Positions 8,638 through 18,010 of a stretch of 64,000 nt of DNA are shown here, one piece after another (position 1 is the stretch's first letter; every line of letters starts with the position of its first letter). The stretch covers positions 496,001 through 560,000 of the forward strand of contig NZ_JABBYG020000001.1 in the NCBI RefSeq assembly GCF_012935325.2, read 5' to 3'. A model generated the notes under the pieces. It made no database searches and was not told the origin of the DNA. It was given only the letters and a program-made list of their open reading frames with translations. Source of the stretch: Paenibacillus sp. PL91 (GTDB lineage: Bacteria > Bacillota > Bacilli > Paenibacillales > Paenibacillaceae). Position numbers and translations under genes: made by a program.

Positions 8638-10602
8638 TTGACGAATCATATAGCCAACCAGCAGAATGGCGGAACGCCGGCACTTAGGGACGTACGTATT
8701 GATAGCCCTTTTTGGTCGAGATATATTCATTTGGTAAAAAACACGGTCATCCCTTATCAATATGAAGCGATTCATGACCGAATACCAGACGCGGAGAAGA
8801 GCTTCGCCATTCAAAATTTTCGGATTGCCGCAGGACTTGAGGAAGGCGAATTTCAAGGCATGGTATTTCAAGACAGCGACGTAGCCAAGTGGTTGGAGGC
8901 TGTTGGCTATAGCCTGCAGGCCATCCCCGATCCGGAACTTTCGCGGCTGGCTGACGAGGTGATCGATTTGGTTGCAGCAGCGCAGCAGCCTGACGGTTAC
9001 TTGAATACGTACTTTACGATTAAGGAGCCGGATAAGCGATGGACCAATTTAGCCGAATGCCATGAGCTGTATTGCGCAGGACATATGATCGAAGCGGCAG
9101 TCGCTTATTTTGATGCAACAGGTAAGCGAAAGCTGCTGGACGTGATGTGCAAATTTGCCGATTATATGGATACGGTTTTTGGCAAAGGCGCGGATCAGCT
9201 TCGAGGCTATGACGGGCATCAGGAAATTGAGCTGGCGTTAATTAAGCTATACAAGTCGACGGGTAATGACCGTTATTTGCAGCTGAGCAAATTTTTTATC
9301 GATGAACGGGGACAATCGCCTCATTATTTGACAGAAGAATGGGAGCGCAGAGGACGCAAGACGTTTTTCCCGGAGATGAAGGATTTTGGCGAAGACTATG
9401 CACAGGCGCATATGCCGGTGAGGCAGCAGCAGCATGCGACCGGCCACGCCGTAAGGGCGGTTTACATGTATGCCGCCATGGCAGATTTAGCCGCAGAAAC
9501 TGGAGATGCCAGCCTCTACGAAGCATGCCGGCGCTTATGGAACAGCTTGGCTTCGAAGAGGATGTATATTACAGGGGCGATCGGCTCGCAAGCCTTCGGC
9601 GAGCGGTTCTCCTACGATTATGATTTGCCAAACGATCTTGCTTACGCGGAGACCTGCGCTTCGATCGGGCTAATTTTTTTCGCGGAAAGGATGCTTCGAT
9701 TGGAGCCAAACAGTCAGTATGCGGACGTATTGGAGAGAGCTTTATACAATACAGTGCTTGCAGGCATGTCCCTTGATGGGACTAAATTTTTTTATGTCAA
9801 TCCGCTCGAGGTTGTGCCTGAAGCCTGCAATCACCATAATAAACACCATGTGAAGGCTGCCCGGCAGGGCTGGTTCGGCTGTGCCTGCTGTCCGCCGAAT
9901 GTTGCCCGCCTGATTTCTTCGCTTGGCAAATATGTGTATGCCGTTAGGGAAAATACAGCCTATGTCCATCTTTATATAGGCGGGGAAGCAAACATAATGT
10001 TAGGCGATCAGCCTGTTCGGCTTGTTCAGGAAACTGGTTTTCCAAACGATAGCAGCGGTGTTATTAAGGTGTATCCTGGCGCGGAGGCTGTATTTGCGCT
10101 TGGCCTGCGCCAGCCGGATTGGTGTCCGGACATGCCGATTAAGATCAATGGCGAGCCGGTATTGACGGAGGGCTGCTCCGTGAACGGCTATATCATCATT
10201 GAACGGCTGTGGAAGGACGGCGATATGATCGAGTTTGAGCTTGAGATGCCGATCATTCGGATGAAAGCGAATCCGCTCGTTCGCGAGACGATCGGAATGA
10301 CGGCACTGCAGAGAGGCCCGTTTGTGTATTGCTTAGAGGAGGAGGATAACGGAAATTTGCTGCATGAACTGGTACTTCCGAGAGAGAGCGTATTGAAGGC
10401 CGTATATCAAAGCGATCTTCTGGGCGGTATTACGGTTATTCAAGCGACAGCAGAGCGAACCACGATGGACGGTTGGAACGGAAAGCTCTATAAGCAAGCG
10501 GAAGTCGAGACACATGACAAGGAGCTGGTTACGTTCATTCCATATTACGCTTGGGCGAACCGGTCCAGCGGCGAAATGGCGGTATGGGTGAGAGAACACT
10601 AA
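8638..10602 (+). CDS. Cytosolic beta-L-arabinofuranosidase, GH127 (HypBA1-like)
   Basis: This 654-residue retaining glycosidase should cleave beta-1,2-L-arabinofuranosyl linkages (as in hydroxyproline-linked arabino-oligosaccharides) inside the cell; there is no signal peptide. The TTG start at 8638 follows AGGAGGGG. The key residues fall at the same numbers as in the 658-residue Bifidobacterium longum HypBA1: E322 (acid/base), E338 and C340 (in AETCASI), C417 (nucleophile) and C418 (in CACCPPN). E338, C340, C417 and C418 form the zinc site in HypBA1. Length and spacing therefore support full activity. It is the last gene of a unit with the orphan response regulator and would act on sugars imported by the ABC system at 15.4-21.1 kb. 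Confidence 0.93.
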   Translation: MTNHIANQQNGGTPALRDVRIDSPFWSRYIHLVKNTVIPYQYEAIHDRIPDAEKSFAIQNFRIAAGLEEGEFQGMVFQDSDVAKWLEAVGYSLQAIPDPELSRLADEVIDLVAAAQQPDGYLNTYFTIKEPDKRWTNLAECHELYCAGHMIEAAVAYFDATGKRKLLDVMCKFADYMDTVFGKGADQLRGYDGHQEIELALIKLYKSTGNDRYLQLSKFFIDERGQSPHYLTEEWERRGRKTFFPEMKDFGEDYAQAHMPVRQQQHATGHAVRAVYMYAAMADLAAETGDASLYEACRRLWNSLASKRMYITGAIGSQAFGERFSYDYDLPNDLAYAETCASIGLIFFAERMLRLEPNSQYADVLERALYNTVLAGMSLDGTKFFYVNPLEVVPEACNHHNKHHVKAARQGWFGCACCPPNVARLISSLGKYVYAVRENTAYVHLYIGGEANIMLGDQPVRLVQETGFPNDSSGVIKVYPGAEAVFALGLRQPDWCPDMPIKINGEPVLTEGCSVNGYIIIERLWKDGDMIEFELEMPIIRMKANPLVRETIGMTALQRGPFVYCLEEEDNGNLLHELVLPRESVLKAVYQSDLLGGITVIQATAERTTMDGWNGKLYKQAEVETHDKELVTFIPYYAWANRSSGEMAVWVREH

Positions 10603-10641
10603 CGCTTCTATCGGCAGAAGGTTTTCACGTAAGTACAAAAA

Positions 10642-10682
10642 AGGCCACCGGTCAAGGCTTAGACCTTGATAGGTGGCCCTTG
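10642..10682. terminator. Convergent terminator hairpin
   Basis: A stem pairs GGCCACC with GGTGGCC around CAAGG/CCTTG arms. On the minus strand it ends in a run of six T, so it best serves the minus-strand lipoprotein gene. The plus side has only a weak T tract after the GH127 gene. Confidence 0.8.
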
Positions 10683-10703
10683 CTATGTCACAAGCCTTTA
10701 CAG

Positions 10704-11681
10704 TCAAAGAGCTGCCAAATCAGCAGGCTTCATTTCAATCATGCCGCTATCCTCAAATAAAGGAAGCACGTTTCCAATTGATGCTTGATAGAGGCTCTCC
10801 ACAATTAATTCCCCCCATATTTGTTCGTTCTGCGAGAGAGCGGTCGTAATTTGGCCATTACGGATTGCTTCCTTTGTTTCCGGCATCATCCCTATTGTAA
10901 GCGCGTAACGGGATAAACCTTGTGCTTTCCATGCAAGGATGGAGGCTGTGCAAGATACGTAATCAAGCGCTATAAACGCATCGAAATGCGGATGATCGTC
11001 AAGCATGTTCTCCAAAAGCTTCAAAGCTGTTGAATCGCTTCCTTCATTGTGCTTTACCTCCAGTACTTGGATTTGAGTATGTGCTTGCAAGTAGCCAAGC
11101 ATGCCGCTTAGCCGTTCCTTGGAGCTGCCTGCAGCCGATATGCCGTTCTCAACAATGACCATGCCGTTGCCATTCAGCTGCTCATCCAGCATTTTACCCA
11201 TGCGTGCGCCGGCTGCCGCATTATCCGAGCCAATGTACGACAGCCGCTTGCTTCCCGGCACATCGGATTCGAAGCAGATGACGGGTATCCCGGCATTCAT
11301 GGCTTTATTAATGACGGGCTCAAGAGCCTCCGAATCAATCGGACTAATAGCGATCCCGTCGACGTCTTGCGCAATCATCGTCTCCAGCATGCGGATTTGC
11401 TGCTCCAGATCGGCTTCATCCGGCGCTTTGACAATGAGATGGACGCCGTATCGCTCGGATGCTTCTTTAGCATTTTGCGTAATGGTTTCGTAGTAAGGGT
11501 GGGCCATCGGGTAAATGATTCCGAATGTGGCCAAGGGAACGGCTGCCTTTTGATGAACGGGATTAGACGCCGGCTTGCGATCGGTCTCATGAACGGTCGA
11601 TTGGCAGCCCGCTGCGAGCATTGCGGCCATTATGAATACAATTACGAGCGGTTTAAAGGGAAATGATGCTGATGTTCGCAT
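10704..11681 (-). CDS. Sugar-binding lipoprotein (Peripla_BP_4), probable sensory partner of the adjacent kinase
   Basis: This 325-residue lipoprotein of the RbsB/LsrB-like fold has a signal and lipobox (MLAAGC) and then two Rossmann-like lobes: a first strand starting LATFGIIYPM, then DGIAISPIDSEA, GIPVICFESD, SYIGSDNAAAG and FDAFIALDY. The ATG follows AAGGAG with 7-base spacing and lies inside the end of the response-regulator gene (29-base overlap), so the two are translationally coupled. Being the last gene of a kinase-regulator-binding protein operon, it more likely presents sugar to the kinase than feeds the importer, as AraP does in the AraPST system of Geobacillus stearothermophilus. 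It is clearly different from the two YtfQ-like binding proteins of the importer. The ligand is inferred (L-arabinose-type sugar). Confidence 0.87.
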   Translation of the reverse strand: MRTSASFPFKPLVIVFIMAAMLAAGCQSTVHETDRKPASNPVHQKAAVPLATFGIIYPMAHPYYETITQNAKEASERYGVHLIVKAPDEADLEQQIRMLETMIAQDVDGIAISPIDSEALEPVINKAMNAGIPVICFESDVPGSKRLSYIGSDNAAAGARMGKMLDEQLNGNGMVIVENGISAAGSSKERLSGMLGYLQAHTQIQVLEVKHNEGSDSTALKLLENMLDDHPHFDAFIALDYVSCTASILAWKAQGLSRYALTIGMMPETKEAIRNGQITTALSQNEQIWGELIVESLYQASIGNVLPLFEDSGMIEMKPADLAAL

Positions 11682-13308
11682 AGCTTGCTCCTTCGTTGCT
11701 GGTTAGCAGGAGATCGGCTTCATTGTGCTTGCGGAACTGCGTGGTCGTTAATCCCGTAATCCGCTTAAACAAATTAGAAAAGTAATGAGCATCGTTGTAG
11801 CCGACCAGATGGGCAATCTCGTAAGATTTTGCATTTGTCGATTTCAATAGCTCCATTGCTTTGCGGATCCGTGTATGGGTCAAAAATTCGATAAAGGTTT
11901 GACCCGTTTCTTGGCTGAAAACTTTGCTTAAATGACTGGCGCTGACACAGACGGCTGCCGCAGCTTCTTGCAAGGAGATCTGATCGTCGTGATAATGCTT
12001 TTGGATATAATCCTTAACCTGATTCAACATATCCGTATATTTGTCCAAAGATTCATTGCGCCATTTCCAGAATTGGTCCAACAAACGACTCAAAAAAATT
12101 TCAGCTTCGCTCCAGCTCCGGACATGATTCAGCTTTTGTTGTAATTCAAGCTCAAATTGCTCGGAAATATGAAGGCCGCTGCACATGGATCTAGCCAATT
12201 GAAGCGTTTCGATGGCCATGTCGTTAAGCAGGTAGCAGCCGTACAGAGCGCCTTTCCAATCCATCTCCTGCAGTTCCTCGGCGAGAGAAGCGATGAATGC
12301 AGCGGTATGCTTCGGAATGCCTAGCTTCAAAAAATCGATAAACTTCTGCCGGTCGAACACTGGCGCTGGAAACGAAGCCGCTTGGGAAGAGACAGCTCCC
12401 ATTAAGGCAAGGCGGCTTTGTCTAGCCATGCGGTGCCAATGCTTGTCGTCCTCAGCCTCTAGGTAGGAGGTGTGAATCCCATGCAGCCGCTCTTGTATCG
12501 AACCGATTCCAACGATCAGCATACAGGGGAGGAGAGTCTCCACCGCGGCGTACATTTTTTGATGAAAATCAAGCAGAGATAGGCGAAGCTCTTCATCACT
12601 GCTCCCTTTGAATAGCCAAATCATTTCCGTATGGCTGCGTTTATAGCTAAGGTGCTCACCCAGGAGCAGCATTTCATCGGCAAGATATCTCTCGGCCTGC
12701 AAAAGGATGTCCCGCTCGAGCTGCGCGGTTCCCTTTGGACAACGAACATCGGTAATGGCCACCGCATAACAGCTTGCGGTTAGGGAAAGAGATAGGCTGT
12801 TCGCAAATAGGATCGCCTCGGCCGTCGTAATCATCCCGCTGCAAAGATCGCCTAACAGCTTTTGGCTGGCGAGTAAGATGTTTTCGCCTTGTACCTGCTG
12901 CAGCCTTTGAATGCGCTCGCGTTCCAAGCGTTCAGCATCGATTTTACGGCTGATTTCATGCAGCATACGAATGATGTCAGCGGAGCTTACTGGCTTTAAG
13001 CAATATTCCTCTACGCCAGCCCTAAGCGCTGCCCGGGCATATTCAAATTCGTCATGGCCGCTCAAAATAATAATTTTAATATCCGGCAGCCGATCTCGCA
13101 CGATGGCGCTGAGCTCCAATCCGTTCATAAATGGCATTTTTATGTCCGTAATGAGGATATCGGGAAGCAGCTGTTCAATCATCGGAAGGGCGACCTCGCC
13201 GTCAGATGCGTCTCCGCAATAAATAAAGCCTTCTTTCTTCCAATCGATGCAGTCGCGAATGCTTTCGCGCACTAATATTTCATCGTCTACGAGCATCACT
13301 TTTTTCAT
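11653..13308 (-). CDS. YesN/AraT-like AraC-family response regulator
   Basis: This 551-residue two-component activator has a receiver domain at 1-120 (D8, D9 and D55 in ILITDIKMPF), a long helical middle region, and an AraC DNA-binding domain near 430-535 (CVSASHLSKVFSQETGQTF and VGYNDAHYFSNLF). The gene starts 5 bases after the kinase stop and overlaps the downstream lipoprotein gene. The three-gene set (kinase, regulator, sugar-binding lipoprotein) is divergent from the furanose ABC importer, whose promoter it probably activates. The full-length middle region shows what the shorter paralogue at 7489-8610 has lost. Confidence 0.92.
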   Translation of the reverse strand: MKKVMLVDDEILVRESIRDCIDWKKEGFIYCGDASDGEVALPMIEQLLPDILITDIKMPFMNGLELSAIVRDRLPDIKIIILSGHDEFEYARAALRAGVEEYCLKPVSSADIIRMLHEISRKIDAERLERERIQRLQQVQGENILLASQKLLGDLCSGMITTAEAILFANSLSLSLTASCYAVAITDVRCPKGTAQLERDILLQAERYLADEMLLLGEHLSYKRSHTEMIWLFKGSSDEELRLSLLDFHQKMYAAVETLLPCMLIVGIGSIQERLHGIHTSYLEAEDDKHWHRMARQSRLALMGAVSSQAASFPAPVFDRQKFIDFLKLGIPKHTAAFIASLAEELQEMDWKGALYGCYLLNDMAIETLQLARSMCSGLHISEQFELELQQKLNHVRSWSEAEIFLSRLLDQFWKWRNESLDKYTDMLNQVKDYIQKHYHDDQISLQEAAAAVCVSASHLSKVFSQETGQTFIEFLTHTRIRKAMELLKSTNAKSYEIAHLVGYNDAHYFSNLFKRITGLTTTQFRKHNEADLLLTSNEGASYANISIISL

Positions 13309-13313
13309 GCTTT

Positions 13314-15116
13314 TTACCCTCGTTTCCTCGGTATGCGAATGGTTACCTGGGTACCTTGCCCTTCGATGCTATTGATTTCTACACCATACGCCTCTCCGTA
13401 ATAAAGCCGTATTCGCTGGTGCACGTTATGCAAGCCGAAACCTCCGGAAACCTCGGAACCTGTTTCCTCGGGCGTAAGCTGGGCGTTCAGCTGTTCCTTC
13501 AACTGTTTCAGCTTAGGCTCAGACATGCCGATGCCGTTATCCTCAATGGAAAGATGCAACGTATCGGGTTGTTCAACCAAGGAGCTGATGCGAATCAATC
13601 CTTTGCCGCGCTTGTTCTTAATGCCATGGTAGAGCGCATTCTCTACGATGGGCTGCAAGGACATTTTTAAAATAGAAAAGCCGTATAAACGCTCTGGTAT
13701 ATCGATCTCGTATTCGAGAATATCGCGGTAACGCATTTGTTGGATGATCAAATAGCTGCGGACATGCTCTAGTTCATCCTTAAGCGCGATCCAATCCCGT
13801 CCTTTATTCAGGCTGATTCGAAAAAAACGGGAAAGCGCCTGCACTAATTGGATTACCCGTTCGTTTTTGCCGGCTTCGGCCATCCAAATGATCGAATCAA
13901 GCGTATTGTATAAGAAATGAGGGTTAATCTGCGCCTGCAGTGCGCGCAGGTTTGCCTTTTGCACGAGCTCTTGTTCCTTCATGCTGTTCTCCAGAAGTCC
14001 TTTAATGTTTTCGAGCATGCTGTTGAAGCTGACGCCTAAATCAGAGATCTCATCACTCCCGCTTGGCTTCACTTTTACTTCCAGGTAGCCCGAGGCAGCC
14101 AGCCGCATCTTGCTTTGAAGCAACCGAACGGGACGCGTTAGACGCGCCGTAATGAAGAAATGGAGCGTAATCGCAAAGATGATGCTCAGAAGGACACTGA
14201 TGATAATAAGCCGGCGAATAGCGGTAGCTTCCTCGACAATTTCCTGCAGAGGTACGGAACCTACGATCGTCCAGCCCGTCATTTGGGATGTCGTAAATAC
14301 AACAAATCGCGGTTTTCCCGCTGAACGGTCTACGTAGTTGTTCCTTTGCTCGGGCAATCGCGAGGTTAAGTCTAACGTGTTAAAGGCCGGACTCGCTTCG
14401 TTCAAATCTGTAGGCATAAAGATTGGATTCCCGGATTGATCAACGACGTAGAAGAGGCCGGTCTTGCCGATCGTTACGGTATTGCAAAATTGTTCGACGA
14501 TAGAGTCGTTCAAATCGATAACGATAAACCCAATGACCTCATGGGTAATTCGCTGCTTTACTGTTGCCATGATCGATATGACGTTTTGCTGATCGTAGTG
14601 AAACCCATCGAGTCTATCGAGCGGCGAGGCATCGGATGGAGGAATATTTAGAATGTCATCCGGGTTGTTCAGCAAGTGCTGCAAATGCGGATTGCGAAGC
14701 GGATTGACGGATAGCTGAAAGACGCCCTTGCGCTCGCTGATTCCTCTGCCGTATAAGTTGATCATGGTCATATTTAGAACGTTCTCGTACTTGTATGTTT
14801 CGCGGTATAAACCAAAGGTTTTTATAATTTCCTTCGCGTCCTCGTACGTATCTGTTTGGGAGAAGAGAAACTGCTGAACCGAGGGGGTCTTCTCCAGCTC
14901 AAGAAGCTTGCCGGTATCCTCGAACAAAATGTCCAAATCTCGCCCAAGCTGGTCTGCAACGAGCATAGTAGCTGCTTTGCTGTGCCCCGAAACGGCATGA
15001 AATGATTTTTGGTAAGAGATGATTCCGACAGCAATTAGAGGAACGGAAGTTAAAATAACGAACATGAGAAGAAGCTTTGCTCTCATACTTGATAGTATCC
15101 ATCGGATAAGCATCAT
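13314..15116 (-). CDS. YesM/AraS-like membrane sensor histidine kinase
   Basis: This 600-residue sensor has a first transmembrane helix (about residues 13-33), a large extracellular Cache-like domain (about 35-295), a second helix (about 300-322), HAMP (about 325-375), a His_kinase domain with phospho-acceptor H400 in QINPHFLYNTLD, the N box LQPIVENALYHGI and G1 box IEDNGIGMS. Two ATG codons in a row (15116 and 15113) are possible starts. It heads the minus-strand cassette and faces the importer operon across a 276-base divergent region. By analogy with AraPST it would receive the sugar signal through the lipoprotein encoded at 10704-11681. Confidence 0.92.
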   Translation of the reverse strand: MMLIRWILSSMRAKLLLMFVILTSVPLIAVGIISYQKSFHAVSGHSKAATMLVADQLGRDLDILFEDTGKLLELEKTPSVQQFLFSQTDTYEDAKEIIKTFGLYRETYKYENVLNMTMINLYGRGISERKGVFQLSVNPLRNPHLQHLLNNPDDILNIPPSDASPLDRLDGFHYDQQNVISIMATVKQRITHEVIGFIVIDLNDSIVEQFCNTVTIGKTGLFYVVDQSGNPIFMPTDLNEASPAFNTLDLTSRLPEQRNNYVDRSAGKPRFVVFTTSQMTGWTIVGSVPLQEIVEEATAIRRLIIISVLLSIIFAITLHFFITARLTRPVRLLQSKMRLAASGYLEVKVKPSGSDEISDLGVSFNSMLENIKGLLENSMKEQELVQKANLRALQAQINPHFLYNTLDSIIWMAEAGKNERVIQLVQALSRFFRISLNKGRDWIALKDELEHVRSYLIIQQMRYRDILEYEIDIPERLYGFSILKMSLQPIVENALYHGIKNKRGKGLIRISSLVEQPDTLHLSIEDNGIGMSEPKLKQLKEQLNAQLTPEETGSEVSGGFGLHNVHQRIRLYYGEAYGVEINSIEGQGTQVTIRIPRKRG

Positions 15117-15340
15117 TGGCGTTTCCGTACCTTTCGCTGAATAGATGAATACGGTTTCATTTCCATTTACTTTCTACTATAGCAAATCAGGCAGCCACAG
15201 GCTATGAGGATTAAGCGATACGTGAAAAATTACAAGTTTTGAATAAAAAAACAAACCTTTTTGAAATCGCTCGCAAAAATCAAAATAATAGTAAAACAAA
15301 CGGGTAAGGAAACCCGTATCTCCCCTTCCTGCAAGCGTTT

Positions 15341-15346
15341 TATAAT
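15341..15346 (+). promoter_or_regulatory. -10 box (TATAAT) before the furanose importer operon
   Basis: A consensus TATAAT lies 47 bases before the first start codon. No good -35 box is seen 17 bases upstream, which fits an activator-dependent promoter. A small inverted repeat (ACGGGT...ACCCGT) lies just upstream at about 15299-15317. The rest of 15117-15392 is the divergent control region shared with the kinase gene. Confidence 0.5.
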
Positions 15347-15392
15347 GACATCACACCAGAAGCTGGTGAATGACAGGGGAGGTTTTATAGAT

Positions 15393-16391
15393 ATGAAAAA
15401 GCATGCAGGATTAGGAATAGCAGCCATGCTTACCGCCATGATGATCGTGACGGCGGCTTGCGGGAGCAGCGCGAACGAAGGGGACAAAAACAGCAAACCG
15501 GCATCCGGCGATCAAAAAATTACGCTTGGCTTTGCTCAGGTAGGTGCAGAAAGCGGCTGGCGTACGGCAAATACGAACTCGATCAAAGAATCGGCCGCAG
15601 AGGCCGGATTTGATCTTAAATTTTCTGATGCGCAGCAAAAGCAAGAAAACCAAATCAAATCGATCCGATCCTATATTCAGCAAAAGGTAGACGTGATCGC
15701 ATTCTCGCCGGTCGTCGAGTCAGGCTGGGATACGGTGCTAAAAGAAGCCAAGGATGCCGGCATTCCGGTCATTTTGACAGACCGCGCGGTTGATTCAAAG
15801 GACGATACGTTGTATAAGACATTCATCGGCTCGGATTTCGTTGAAGAAGGGCGCAGCGCCGGAAAATGGCTTTTGGATAAATATAAGGATGCTGACGGTG
15901 ACGTAAACATCGTAGAGCTGCAGGGGACGACCGGCTCTGCGCCTGCAATCGACCGCAAAGCCGGTTTCGAGGAAATCATTAAAAGTGACGCGAAGCTTAA
16001 GGTCATTGCTTCCCAAACCGGAGATTTTACGCGAGCGAAAGGGAAAGAGGTCATGCAATCCTTTTTAAAGGCAAATAAGGACATCGATGTGCTCTATGCG
16101 CACAATGACGATATGGCACTTGGAGCCATTCAAGCGATCGAAGCGGCAGGGCTGAAGCCTGGAGAAGATATCGTCATCATTTCGGTTGACGGCGTGAAGG
16201 ATGGCTTCGTAGCTGCAAGCGAAGGAAAAATCAATTTTATCGTAGAGTGCAATCCATTACTTGGACCTCAGCTGATGCAAGCGGTTCGCGACGTGCTTGA
16301 CGGAAAAGAAATCGAAAAGAGAATCGTGACAGAAGAAGGCGTATTTACTTCCGAGGACGCCAAGCGCGAGCTGCCAAACCGAAAATACTAA
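15393..16391 (+). CDS. Furanose-type sugar ABC transporter, substrate-binding lipoprotein 1 (YtfQ-like)
   Basis: This 332-residue binding protein captures sugar outside the membrane for the importer encoded next to it. The start at 15393 follows AGGGGAGG; the longer frame from 15261 has no such site. The lipobox is VTAAC. The mature chain carries YtfQ hallmarks: LGFAQVGAESGWR, QQKQENQIKSIRS, APVVxSGW-type SPVVESGWD, DAGIPVILTDR, VELQGTTG, SQTGDFTRAKGKEV, YAHNDDMALGAIQAI. E. coli YtfQ binds galactofuranose. Here the neighbouring arabinofuranosidases make L-arabinofuranose or a related furanose a better guess (inference). A hairpin separates it from the ATPase gene, a common way to raise binding-protein level. 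Confidence 0.92.
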   Translation: MKKHAGLGIAAMLTAMMIVTAACGSSANEGDKNSKPASGDQKITLGFAQVGAESGWRTANTNSIKESAAEAGFDLKFSDAQQKQENQIKSIRSYIQQKVDVIAFSPVVESGWDTVLKEAKDAGIPVILTDRAVDSKDDTLYKTFIGSDFVEEGRSAGKWLLDKYKDADGDVNIVELQGTTGSAPAIDRKAGFEEIIKSDAKLKVIASQTGDFTRAKGKEVMQSFLKANKDIDVLYAHNDDMALGAIQAIEAAGLKPGEDIVIISVDGVKDGFVAASEGKINFIVECNPLLGPQLMQAVRDVLDGKEIEKRIVTEEGVFTSEDAKRELPNRKY

Positions 16392-16404
16392 TCGTTTAAA
16401 GATG

Positions 16405-16448
16405 GAAGCTACTCCGCTGCTTTGTATCGTTGGCGAGTGGCTTCTTTT
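16405..16448 (+). terminator. Intercistronic hairpin between binding-protein and ATPase genes
   Basis: GAAGCTACTC (16405-16414) pairs with GAGTGGCTTC (16435-16444, one T-G pair) and is followed by a short T-rich tract. It probably acts as a partial terminator or an RNA 3' end stabiliser. Confidence 0.55.
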
Positions 16449-16468
16449 CTTCATAAAGGGGAGAAAGT

Positions 16469-18010
16469 ATGATGCTGAGGGAGCAAGAACAAATACAGAA
16501 GCCAATCCTTCAAATGACAGGCATTCACAAACGATTTCCAGGCGTAAATGCTCTAACCGACGTTCGTTTTCGTTTATTCCCGGGCGAAGTGCATGCATTG
16601 ATGGGCGAGAATGGAGCCGGAAAATCAACATTAATCAAACTGCTTACCGGCGTTTACGCGATCGATCAAGGCGAGGTGGAGCTGGAGAACCGGTCTATCA
16701 CCATTCACAGCCCGCAGGAAGCTCAAGAAATCGGCATCAGTACGGTGTACCAAGAGGTGAATTTATGTCCTAATCTGTCAGTGGCCGAAAATATTTTTAT
16801 TGGCAGAGAGCCGAGGCGTTTCGGCAGAATTCAGTGGAAAGAGATGCATCTAAGGGCAGAGAGGCTGCTGCTGGAACGATTGCAGCTGCAAATCGACGTC
16901 AAATTGCCGCTCCATGCTTACTCGGTTGCGATCCAGCAGCTGGTTGCGATTGCAAGGGCGCTTAATATTTCCGCCAAGGTGCTGATCTTGGATGAGCCGA
17001 CCTCAAGCCTCGACCGGAACGAGGTAGGGCAGCTGTTTCAAGTGATGAACAAGTTGAAGAGGGAAGGTCTTGCCATTTTATTCGTCACTCATTTTTTGGA
17101 TCAAGTGTACGAAATTTCCGATCGAATAACCATTCTCCGGAGCGGGGAATTTGTTGGCGAATATAGAGCGAGCGAGTTATCACGCATTGATCTCGTAACC
17201 AAGATGATCGGTAGGGAACTTGAGCAGCTTGAAAACTTGCCGATTGCAGAGCCTGAACGCATGGTTTCGCCATCAAAAGTGACAGCGGAAGCGACTGGAC
17301 TTGGCCGCAGCGGTGCAATTTCGCCTTTCAACCTGTGCATTATGAAGGGCGAGGTGGTAGGATTGGCCGGATTGCTTGGCTCTGGACGAACGGAGTTTGC
17401 AAGGCTGTTTTTTGGAGCGGATCGAGCAGATTATGGCCAGCTGCAAATGGAAGGGCATGCTGCGGACATGATTTCGTCCCCGCGGCAGGCGATTAATCAA
17501 GGAGTGGCTTTCTGCTCGGAAAACAGGAAGACCGAGGGCATCATCGACGAGCTGTCCGTAAAGGAAAATATCATATTAGCGCTCCAAGCGACGCGCGGGT
17601 GGTTTAAAACGATCTCGCGGAAAAAGCAAGAAGAATATGCCGATTCCTTTATAAAAGCGCTCAACATTATACCGCCTAATCCAAATCAGCTTGTGAAAAA
17701 CTTAAGCGGCGGCAATCAGCAAAAAGTAATTTTGGCAAGGTGGCTGCTGACTGAGCCTAGGCTGCTTATCCTCGATGAGCCTACGAGAGGAATCGATATC
17801 GGCGCTAAAGCCGAAATACAAAAGCTCGTACGGTCGCTGTCGGCGAAAGGGATGTCGGTGCTGTTTATTTCATCGGAGCTGGAGGAGGTATTACGCGTGA
17901 GCGATCGGATAGCGGTGCTGCGAGACCGCAAGAAAGTGAAGGAAATGCGGGATTCGGAATTAAACCAGAAGCTGGTTATGCAGGCGATAGCAGGAGGGGC
18001 TGAAGAATGA
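16469..18010 (+). CDS. Sugar ABC transporter ATP-binding protein, two ABC domains (YtfR-like)
   Basis: This 513-residue ATPase energises the CUT2-type importer. It has two ABC modules. The first has a canonical Walker A (GENGAGKST), a diverged signature region (VAIQQLVAIARAL) and Walker B VLILDEPTSS. The second has a changed P loop (LLGSGRTEFARL), signature LSGGNQQKV and Walker B LLILDEPTRG. This canonical/degenerate pairing is normal for the RbsA/YtfR class. The start ATG follows AAAGGGGAG. It overlaps the first permease gene by 4 bases (ATGA), so the two are translationally coupled. Confidence 0.95.
   Translation: MMLREQEQIQKPILQMTGIHKRFPGVNALTDVRFRLFPGEVHALMGENGAGKSTLIKLLTGVYAIDQGEVELENRSITIHSPQEAQEIGISTVYQEVNLCPNLSVAENIFIGREPRRFGRIQWKEMHLRAERLLLERLQLQIDVKLPLHAYSVAIQQLVAIARALNISAKVLILDEPTSSLDRNEVGQLFQVMNKLKREGLAILFVTHFLDQVYEISDRITILRSGEFVGEYRASELSRIDLVTKMIGRELEQLENLPIAEPERMVSPSKVTAEATGLGRSGAISPFNLCIMKGEVVGLAGLLGSGRTEFARLFFGADRADYGQLQMEGHAADMISSPRQAINQGVAFCSENRKTEGIIDELSVKENIILALQATRGWFKTISRKKQEEYADSFIKALNIIPPNPNQLVKNLSGGNQQKVILARWLLTEPRLLILDEPTRGIDIGAKAEIQKLVRSLSAKGMSVLFISSELEEVLRVSDRIAVLRDRKKVKEMRDSELNQKLVMQAIAGGAEE

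Noticed and set aside
10704..11681. Third binding protein as part of the importer
   Set aside because: It is on the other strand, overlaps the regulator gene and differs clearly from the two YtfQ-like proteins; a sensory role fits better.
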